A stretch of 61,680 nt of DNA, taken from the IMG/VR virus record IMGVR_UViG_3300036830_000246, positions 1-61,680 of that record, one strand, 5' to 3'. Origin of the DNA: a virus. The notes beneath the pieces were generated by a model, which was not told the origin of the DNA, searched no databases, and worked only from the letters and a program-made list of their open reading frames with translations. This document shows positions 56,698-61,680 of this stretch, piece by piece (position 1 is the first letter of the stretch; each line of letters opens with the position of its first letter). The translations under genes and the position numbers were made by a program.

Positions 56698-56824
56698 TTC
56701 GCCCCTCCTTGGCAGGACGACAGGGAAGCATCATGGCGATGCGCGTTACAAGCGAAAAAGCGATTGCGCCCGTCACGATCCCCCGGCATGGTGGCGGCGC
56801 TCACGCGTCAAGGAGCTCCATCGC
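56698..56824. promoter_or_regulatory. Divergent control region with AGCGA element (copy 6)
   Basis: 127 bases between divergent genes. AGCGAAAAAGCGATTGCGC (56751-56769) is shared exactly, 19 bases, with the copy at 59759-59782 on the other strand. GTTACA lies just upstream. The RBS AAGGAG of the rightward gene is at the end. No clear -35/-10 pair. Confidence 0.55.
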
Positions 56825-57316
56825 ATGATCAGTCTGCAACTCGTCACCATCGCACTCGTTCTCATCACGTTGGTGGTGCTCTGCATGATCATAGGCGCCC
56901 TGACGGCGCTCCAGGCACAAACCTTTTTCACAGGAGAGATTGAAATGGCAGCACTTGACGACCTTGAAGCCGAGGTAGCGGCGGAAACCACAGTGGAGGG
57001 CTCGGCCGTCCTCTTGTTGCAGCGGCTTGGAACCGAGCTCCAGGGCGCGATCAACGCCAACGATCCCGCAAGGATCCAGGCGATCACGACCGCGCTCAAG
57101 CAGAATGCCGACACCCTCGCGGCAGCCGTGACGGCCGGCACCACGATCGCGGATGCGGCCGCGCCCCCGCCCGCGACGCAACCACCCGCGCCCACGGGAG
57201 ACACGGGAAACGCCGGCACGAGCGCGTCGAGCGACGCTTCGCAAACTGGGACCGACGCTCGGGCCACGAGCGTCCCCACGTCGTCGACTCCTGGATCTGA
57301 CACGCCGGCCGCATAA
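56825..57316 (+). CDS. Ala/Thr-rich protein with two possible starts
   Basis: 163 residues from ATG 56825 (RBS AAGGAG) with an N-terminal transmembrane helix (LVTIALVLITLVVLCMIIGA). An internal in-frame ATG at 56945 has an equally good RBS (AGGAGAG) and would give a soluble 123-residue form starting MAALDDLEAEVAAETT, a beginning typical of small phage proteins. The C-terminus is Pro/Thr/Ser-rich. Membrane and soluble forms could both be made. Confidence 0.7.
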   Translation: MISLQLVTIALVLITLVVLCMIIGALTALQAQTFFTGEIEMAALDDLEAEVAAETTVEGSAVLLLQRLGTELQGAINANDPARIQAITTALKQNADTLAAAVTAGTTIADAAAPPPATQPPAPTGDTGNAGTSASSDASQTGTDARATSVPTSSTPGSDTPAA

Positions 57317-57341
57317 CGCCCTCATTCGAGGTCGAGAAAAT

Positions 57342-57381
57342 GAACAAGGGCCCGGAGGAACGACCTCTGGGCCTTTCGTTC
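57342..57381. terminator. Bidirectional terminator
   Basis: Hairpin AAGGGCCCGGAGG / CCTCTGGGCCTT with one bulge, extended by GAAC/GTTC, between the ends of two convergent genes (57316 and 57404). A-rich upstream and T-rich downstream flanks fit termination in both directions. Confidence 0.75.
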
Positions 57382-57403
57382 ATCCGAGGGATGGATCAGC
57401 CCG

Positions 57404-57754
57404 CTATTCTGGATCGCACGCGAACGGCGGCAGGGCGGGCAACGCCACCGTCTGGCCCCTGAGCGCGTGGGTGCAATCGGGCTGGAAATGTAACTTCCCC
57501 GCCGTGAGGACGTAATGGCAGCAATAGGGCAGCGCCTTGCCGTCCGGTCCACGCACCCATTCCCCCGTCCGTTTGTCCTTGTCGTCGACCACGGTTTGAA
57601 CGCCCGTGATGGAAACGCTCGGCTGGAAAGTGGGAAGGTCCACGTTGCCGTCGAACGTCCAGTCGTCCGGGATGAGGTGCATTGAGCGGCAACCCGGGCA
57701 CCAATGGCCGTAGCCCGTGGTCCCGCGCCGCAGGTACGCGCTCACTTGGTTCAC
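57404..57754 (-). CDS. DUF6527-like protein
   Basis: 116 residues from a GTG overlapping the upstream stop (GTGA). GHWCPGCRSMHLIPDD gives a Cys pair; PTFQPSVSITGVQ, CCHYVLTAGKLHFQPDC and ALRGQTVALPALP are the DUF6527 pattern. A shorter relative is in the tail operon (18123-18479). Possible metal-binding protein of unknown role. Confidence 0.72.
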   Translation of the reverse strand: MNQVSAYLRRGTTGYGHWCPGCRSMHLIPDDWTFDGNVDLPTFQPSVSITGVQTVVDDKDKRTGEWVRGPDGKALPYCCHYVLTAGKLHFQPDCTHALRGQTVALPALPPFACDPE

Positions 57755-57948
57755 CTTCGTCCCCCCCGTTGGTGGTCCTTCGCCTTGGGCTTTTTCAGCT
57801 GCGAGACATAACGAGGCCGCAACTGGGTCTTGATCTTCCGGCCGGACTTGCGCTCCGCCTCTGCATCGAGGAGGTCGATCTGCCGACATGCAATATGCGC
57901 GGGATGAACCCTGTTACAGGCCCGGCAAAGGATTTGAGCCGTCTTCAT
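57751..57948 (-). CDS. Small zinc-binding-like protein
   Basis: 65 residues from ATG 57948. CRACNRVHPAHIACRQ carries three Cys and two His that could bind one metal. The tail is very basic (KPKAKDHQRGGRR). Function unknown. Confidence 0.6.
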   Translation of the reverse strand: MKTAQILCRACNRVHPAHIACRQIDLLDAEAERKSGRKIKTQLRPRYVSQLKKPKAKDHQRGGRR

Positions 57949-57972
57949 GCCGATCGCCTTTCTGCCCCGCAA

Positions 57973-58269
57973 TCATACCCGATCCTCGTCCGCGCGCTTG
58001 CGCAACGGCGTGGGGAAGGGGCCGTGGGGATATTTCACTTCCCACGAGCGGTCGCGTTTCTCCTCGCGTTCCCTCGCCACCGGTGGTTCCGGTCGTTTGA
58101 GCTCGCCCGCCCGGTAGAGCGCGACGGCTTGCGCGACCGTCACGCCCGTGGGCACGGGCACGCGCTCGATCTCGTCCCAGCGGTCGTCCTTCGAGCGTGG
58201 CTGGGAGCCAACGTGGTCGAGGGTGAAATGCGTCTGACCGGCGAAGCGAGTGAGAACGAGGTCCGTCAT
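57973..58269 (-). CDS. Unrecognised small protein
   Basis: 98 residues from ATG 58269 (MTDLVLTRFAGQTHFTLD). A beta N-terminus and a charged C-terminal tail. ATGA overlap upstream. Function unknown. Confidence 0.65.
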   Translation of the reverse strand: MTDLVLTRFAGQTHFTLDHVGSQPRSKDDRWDEIERVPVPTGVTVAQAVALYRAGELKRPEPPVAREREEKRDRSWEVKYPHGPFPTPLRKRADEDRV

Positions 58270-58571
58270 GGCGTAATTCCTCCAGCTGCGCCCGCGAGGC
58301 CGCAAAAGCCTTCCTCGCGATCGGGCTCGTAGTGCCCCTCCGGGATCGCGGCCGCCCCTCCGGGATGGTTCACCCATTTCCACTTCGTCCGCCACATCAT
58401 GCAGCCGGAGCCGATGCAGCGAGTTTCGTCATAGACGCTGTACGGCGCATCGCGCCTGGATGGTTCGTCAACCGGCTCGAGGGAGCGATTGACCGCCACC
58501 CCGCCCGCCCCCGCATTCAAGCCCATGCGTGTGAACGGGCACCATTTGGTTTTCGCATCGTCTTCCGTCAT
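58266..58571 (-). CDS. Cysteine-containing small protein
   Basis: 101 residues, RBS GAGGAGAAGGTG. Cys residues in KWCPFTRMG, TRCIGSGCMMWR and EEGFCGLAG could form a metal or iron-sulfur site. The CIGSGCMMWR motif recurs in small phage proteins of unknown role. Confidence 0.65.
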   Translation of the reverse strand: MTEDDAKTKWCPFTRMGLNAGAGGVAVNRSLEPVDEPSRRDAPYSVYDETRCIGSGCMMWRTKWKWVNHPGGAAAIPEGHYEPDREEGFCGLAGAAGGITP

Positions 58572-58581
58572 CACCTTCTCC

Positions 58582-58815
58582 TCAACCGATCCGGCATTTC
58601 GCCACGGGTCCGAACCATTCGAAATCGTCCAGCCGGAAGCCGCGTGCGGCTCCAGATAAAATCGCAATCCCCTCAGCACGGTCGACGAATGTCACCGCCA
58701 CGGGGACCGGCTGACCACCCATCGCAAAGAGCGGACGTCCGTAATACCAACCTGTCATCGTGGGCTCGGACCGCATGCGGCGGTATTCGATCAGGTCCAC
58801 GTCCTTGATCGTCAT
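58582..58815 (-). CDS. Unrecognised small protein
   Basis: 77 residues from ATG 58815 (MTIKDVDLIEYRRMRSEP) in an ATGA overlap. A beta barrel-like body (PVAVTFVDRAEGIAIL). Function unknown. Confidence 0.6.
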   Translation of the reverse strand: MTIKDVDLIEYRRMRSEPTMTGWYYGRPLFAMGGQPVPVAVTFVDRAEGIAILSGAARGFRLDDFEWFGPVAKCRIG

Positions 58816-59108
58816 GCGTCGCTCCCGATGGTCGTGCGCCCTTCCGGCCACCACGATGGGCACGAAAAGCGGCTCGTGAACACGATCTTTTCCCTCTCTT
58901 CCACGTCAATGTCCCCAGCATCGGGCCAGAATTCCAGCAACTGCGCGAGGTCTCGCGCGTAGGCGATCATGATTTGCGAGGCGGCCGTGAACTCGCCGGT
59001 CTCGGGATGGTGGGTGAGGGTCTCGCCCGAGCACCAAAAAGGTCCAGGGGCAGGCCACTTGAGCGGCCGGCCGTCTTCGCCTGGAACGGAAAAACGAGCG
59101 CGGATCAT
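58812..59108 (-). CDS. Unrecognised small protein
   Basis: 98 residues from ATG 59108 in an ATGA overlap. Trp/Pro-containing beta region (RPLKWPAPGPFWCSGETLTH) then helix. Function unknown. Confidence 0.6.
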   Translation of the reverse strand: MIRARFSVPGEDGRPLKWPAPGPFWCSGETLTHHPETGEFTAASQIMIAYARDLAQLLEFWPDAGDIDVEEREKIVFTSRFSCPSWWPEGRTTIGSDA

Positions 59109-59287
59109 AACTTGCCCATCCGTTCCCGGATCTCGCGCGACAAGTGCCACCGCGCCTTTTCGAGGATTTCCACATCCCCGCCGTGCGCACCCTCGTACAG
59201 CAACATGATCGCGTTCCCGAGGTGGAAGCCGAGGCGCCAGGTCTCCACCACATCGACGGGTTCGATCGTGCGCGCTTCACCCGGCAT
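59105..59287 (-). CDS. DUF3310-like small protein
   Basis: 60 residues. IEPVDVVETWRLGFHLGNAI, EKARWHLSREI matches the DUF3310 pattern (so-called phage nucleotide kinase-related family), shorter than most members. No kinase motif is visible. It overlaps both neighbours. Confidence 0.65.
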   Translation of the reverse strand: MPGEARTIEPVDVVETWRLGFHLGNAIMLLYEGAHGGDVEILEKARWHLSREIRERMGKL

Positions 59288-59708
59288 CTATCCGTACTCC
59301 CGTGGACGCAAGTGTGATCTTTCCCCACCTGATCAGCACGCCCGTCCAGTTGCCGCCCGCGACTGCCTCAGGATGATCGTGGCGCCAAAAGTCTTCGAGA
59401 TCCGTCCAATCGCGGAAGCCGTCCCGGACCGCGAAGCCGTTGAGGTCTTTCTCCCCCGTGATCAGCGCGTAGTGACTGATGCCGACGGCTGCAGCGCGGG
59501 ATTCGCGCTCGAAATACACGGTAACGGGCTCGACCCCGATGCACGTCGCGGTCCCGATCAGGCGGCAAGCCCGTGATCGCATGGCAAAATAATGCTGGAT
59601 CGTCTCGCCTTCGAAGGCGTGCCGCTTGCGCTCGTTCCTCATCGTCTGCCGCTTGACGCCGGATTCAATCAGCGGGACGAACCGCTCACGATAGCTATAC
59701 GCGACCAT
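59277..59708 (-). CDS. ASCH/PUA-like domain protein
   Basis: 143 residues from ATG 59708 with RBS GGAGGGATTCGTG. YSYRERFVPLIESGVKRQTM, then GETIQHYFAMRSRACRLIG fits the ASCH fold (an RNA-binding PUA-like domain) that starts with a 'K/R..F...I..G.K..T.R' motif. Possible RNA or modified-nucleotide binding. First gene after the control region at 59709-59779. Confidence 0.65.
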   Translation of the reverse strand: MVAYSYRERFVPLIESGVKRQTMRNERKRHAFEGETIQHYFAMRSRACRLIGTATCIGVEPVTVYFERESRAAAVGISHYALITGEKDLNGFAVRDGFRDWTDLEDFWRHDHPEAVAGGNWTGVLIRWGKITLASTGVRIDAG

Positions 59709-59779
59709 CACGAATCCCTCCTGGCGAAGGCACGGAGGAAACCACGCGCTTCGCCACCGCGCAATCGCTTTTTCGCTAT
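59709..59779 (-). promoter_or_regulatory. Control region with AGCGA element (copy 7)
   Basis: The 71-base gap holds GCGCAATCGCTTTTTCGCTA (59759-59778); its complement contains AGCGAAAAAGCGATTGCGC exactly as at 56751. Orientation relative to the downstream minus-strand gene is the same as copy 6 relative to its plus-strand gene. No standard promoter hexamers are obvious. Confidence 0.55.
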
Positions 59780-59941
59780 TTACGGAAAGAGCTGGATCAG
59801 AACCACGACGGCGGCGGCTCCCGCCATCATGAAGCACGCGACGCGACGCTGCGAGGCCGTGCCCCTCAGGCCTGCGGCGATGCCCATCGCGCCGCCGCTG
59901 AACGCCAGCGCTGTCGCGAAAGCGTCCGCTGCCGTGTGCAT
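59780..59941 (-). CDS. Small membrane protein
   Basis: 53 residues from ATG 59941 (GTG 59944 possible) directly overlapping the upstream stop. Two hydrophobic segments (FATALAFSGGAMGIAAGL and ACFMMAGAAAVVVLIQLF) separated by a basic turn (RGTASQRR). Hairpin-type inner-membrane protein. Function unknown. Confidence 0.65.
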   Translation of the reverse strand: MHTAADAFATALAFSGGAMGIAAGLRGTASQRRVACFMMAGAAAVVVLIQLFP

Positions 59942-60372
59942 CACGAGCTCCGGCTTTCAAAGCGTGCGATCGCGCTCGCGGCAATGGCATGGACCTTCGC
60001 GACGTCGTGGTCCTTGAGCGCGCGAATGAGCTCTTCGCCGCCGATTTCCTTGGCCGCGTCCCACCGCCCGCTGTTGAACGTGTCGGCGTTGTGGATCAAG
60101 AGCAGCTCGATCTCCTCCAGGGTGTCGCGCACGTCCTGGACGTCGCGCCGCGTGAGGACGTGGCCGGCCGCGAGCTCGTAGAGGCGCACGGGAGCGGCTC
60201 CGTCGCCGTTGTAGTCCGGCAGGTCTACGGGCGCGTAGGCCCAGCGGGACGCCTTCGCGAGGCGCGCGAAGTCCGTTTCCCGGCGTTTCACCCCGTAGAG
60301 GAAGCCGCCGAGCCAGAAGAAACCCGAAGCCGCGATCGTCCCGGACAGAAGCGCGATCGTGTCCCAGTTCAT
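59941..60372 (-). CDS. Membrane-anchored protein
   Basis: 143 residues. One N-terminal transmembrane helix (IALLSGTIAASGFFWLGGFLYG) followed by a basic stop-transfer and a helical cytoplasmic part (DVRDTLEEIELLLIHNADTF). It overlaps the next upstream gene by four bases. Function unknown. Confidence 0.65.
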   Translation of the reverse strand: MNWDTIALLSGTIAASGFFWLGGFLYGVKRRETDFARLAKASRWAYAPVDLPDYNGDGAAPVRLYELAAGHVLTRRDVQDVRDTLEEIELLLIHNADTFNSGRWDAAKEIGGEELIRALKDHDVAKVHAIAASAIARFESRSS

Positions 60373-60662
60373 TGCAGGATGTCCTCCAGCTCTTTGTAAA
60401 ACCCTTCGGCGGCGCGGAAATCCCCCGCGCGCAGGCGCGCGACGCGGTCGATGTCACCCCGCCGCGTGCGGATTTCCAGCACGGTGCCGTCTGGCATTCC
60501 ACGCAAACTCTGCAACGTGGCAAATGGCCGAAGCGCGGCCTTGGATTTCCCCGCCAGCCGGCGGTAGACGCCAATGGGCGTTCCCGTTCCGAGGTTCGCG
60601 CCCAGGAACAGTCCCACGACGAAGACCCCGATCAGCGCGCCGACGATCCGCACGGCATCCAT
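60369..60662 (-). CDS. Membrane-anchored small protein
   Basis: 97 residues from ATG 60662, two bases after the DHH stop. N-terminal helix (VRIVGALIGVFVVGLFLGAN), then a beta segment (PDGTVLEIRTRRGDIDRV). Similar arrangement to the previous gene, so the two may form a membrane pair. Function unknown. Confidence 0.65.
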   Translation of the reverse strand: MDAVRIVGALIGVFVVGLFLGANLGTGTPIGVYRRLAGKSKAALRPFATLQSLRGMPDGTVLEIRTRRGDIDRVARLRAGDFRAAEGFYKELEDILQ

Positions 60663-60663
60663 T

Positions 60664-61581
60664 TCAAACTCGCGCACGCAGGTGGGCGATGCGGTCGCTG
60701 GCAAAGCCTGCGGAATTCTTGTGGCCCCCGCCCCCGTATGCGAGCGCGATCTCCGACACGTCGAAATCTCCCCGAGACCTCAGGCTGTATTGAAATTTTC
60801 CGTCCGCGCGCTCGAAATAGCAGGCGCCGAACGCATAGCCAGGCCCCACCGCGAGCTCGCCCGCGACTTCGGAGGCGAACGCGTAAGGAGCGTTGGCGAT
60901 AAGGAATGTCGTCGTCCCAGGGCAAAAGGTCGCCTCATAGGCCTCGCGCTTCGAAGCTTCGACCTGCTGGCGGTAATAGCGCTGGATCCCACGGCCTTCC
61001 GCGAACACGGCTTCGGGATTGGTCTCGAAATGCGCCACGGCGGAATCCCACACGGGGAACGTCATGGGAAAAGACCGCACCCAGATGGTGAATTCGTCGC
61101 CGTTCGGGAGCGCCTTGCGCCAGAGGTCGCGGTCCTGAACGTAGTAAACGAACGCCGGCGGCTCGTCCGCCGAGTGCGATAGGCTCCACGCGAGCATCGC
61201 GCCCGAGCGCTTCATGTCGAAGAATGCCGCGATGCGCGGGAAGGAATCCGGGGGATGTTTGCGGTGCACCGCCTGGCGGGCGAGCCAGCCCTGCACGGTT
61301 AGCGTGGGCATGGAGGGAAAGGCCTGGAGGTCTTCTTCCGCCGTCTTGTGATGGTCGATGACGAGGATCGAGTGCGCGGTCCGCGCCATCTCCTCGATCA
61401 CGGGCCTTTTGTAGGAGAAATCCACCATGATGACGTCGCGCCCAAGCACGTCCGGCGGGGCTTCCTGGTAAATGCCGAGATGGAAATCACAGGCGTCGTC
61501 CCCAAGTGCGTGACGCAGCGCCCACGCGGCGGTGAACCCGTCGTCACAGTGGCCGTGGTAGATCACGAGTGGCTTGTGCAT
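60664..61581 (-). CDS. DHH-family phosphoesterase
   Basis: 305 residues. DHH-family motifs: YHGHCDDGFTAAW (motif I), IMVDFSYKR (motif II), VIDHHKTAEED (motif III, DHH), and the DHHA1-type GGGGHKNSAGF at the C-terminus. Members hydrolyse short RNAs (nanoRNase) or cyclic dinucleotides such as c-di-AMP; the phage substrate is not visible from sequence. The start lies inside the terminal repeat; its upstream neighbour is the first gene of the window, 12 bases away. Confidence 0.85.
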   Translation of the reverse strand: MHKPLVIYHGHCDDGFTAAWALRHALGDDACDFHLGIYQEAPPDVLGRDVIMVDFSYKRPVIEEMARTAHSILVIDHHKTAEEDLQAFPSMPTLTVQGWLARQAVHRKHPPDSFPRIAAFFDMKRSGAMLAWSLSHSADEPPAFVYYVQDRDLWRKALPNGDEFTIWVRSFPMTFPVWDSAVAHFETNPEAVFAEGRGIQRYYRQQVEASKREAYEATFCPGTTTFLIANAPYAFASEVAGELAVGPGYAFGACYFERADGKFQYSLRSRGDFDVSEIALAYGGGGHKNSAGFASDRIAHLRARV

Positions 61582-61680
61582 GTGTTCGTTCCCTCAAAGC
61601 AGCTTCGATTGCACGACGCCTTCCAGCGTCGCGATAATGGCCGTCATGGCCGCGATCTCGTGGTCCGCCGTCGCCTGCTT
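61554..61680. repeat. Right copy of 127-bp terminal direct repeat
   Basis: Identical to bases 1-127. It contains the start of the DHH phosphoesterase gene and, from 61594 on, a second copy of the 3' end of the minus-strand gene at 41. Only one copy should be counted when the circle is closed. Confidence 0.95.

Noticed and set aside
1-61680. CRISPR array or insertion sequence
   Set aside because: I saw no regularly spaced repeats with unique spacers and no transposase motif or terminal inverted repeats around a gene.

Overview
The window is one complete tailed-phage genome of about 61.55 kb written as a linear contig. Its first and last 127 bases are identical, which is what a circular assembly cut at an arbitrary point looks like, so genes continue across the junction. 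The phage appears to be a podovirus of an alphaproteobacterial host. It has P22-type short-tail genes (gp4-like and gp10-like), no tape measure or tail sheath, a giant ejection-type protein, and host-type regulators known from alphaproteobacteria (MucR/Ros-like, GcrA-like, GapR/DUF2312-like). I see no integrase and no DNA polymerase, so the host polymerase is presumably used.

Layout. Bases 41-2819 (minus strand, continuing across the junction into 61581-59780) hold a DnaB-like helicase, a DUF1376-type replication protein, a DHH phosphoesterase and small membrane proteins. Bases 2820-3082 are a divergent control region with a 13-bp inverted repeat and two tRNA halves in swapped order, best read as a circularly permuted tRNA-Gly. 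Bases 3083-28327 (plus) are the packaging, head and tail module: terminase subunits, an intein-containing portal, a GroES-like co-chaperonin, scaffold, decoration protein, major capsid protein, P22 gp4-like and gp10-like tail factors, fibre-like proteins, a 2-oxoglutarate hydroxylase-like enzyme, a GNAT acetyltransferase and ejection-type proteins. Bases 28327-36237 encode one 2636-residue polyvalent virion protein. Bases 36234-40202 hold two receptor-binding candidates and the lysis cassette (Tlde1-like endolysin, holin candidates, Rz/Rz1 spanins).

Bases 40102-46784 (minus) are a replication and recombination operon with a DnaA domain IV-like protein, a J-domain protein, a possible annealing protein and an NrdR-like zinc ribbon. 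Bases 46878-54344 (plus) are a second early operon with an XRE regulator, a GapR-like protein, a RuvC-like resolvase, an HNH protein, a DUF932 protein, an amber-interrupted cytosine methyltransferase and a MucR-like regulator. It converges, across about 490 bases without a supported gene, on a minus-strand block (56697-54834) that ends with a GcrA-like regulator. Bases 56825-59708 hold a plus-strand gene with two possible starts and a long chain of small, overlapping minus-strand genes.

Most neighbouring genes overlap by ATGA, GTGA or TAATG, which indicates translationally coupled operons. A repeated element (core AGCGAAAAAGCGATT or variants) sits in seven control regions and is the best candidate for a phage-wide regulatory site. 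The most unusual feature is the permuted tRNA. Next come the regulatory element, a near-consensus parS site, the portal intein and the group of phage-borne cell-cycle regulators. All functional calls come from reading motifs by eye; no database search was run.
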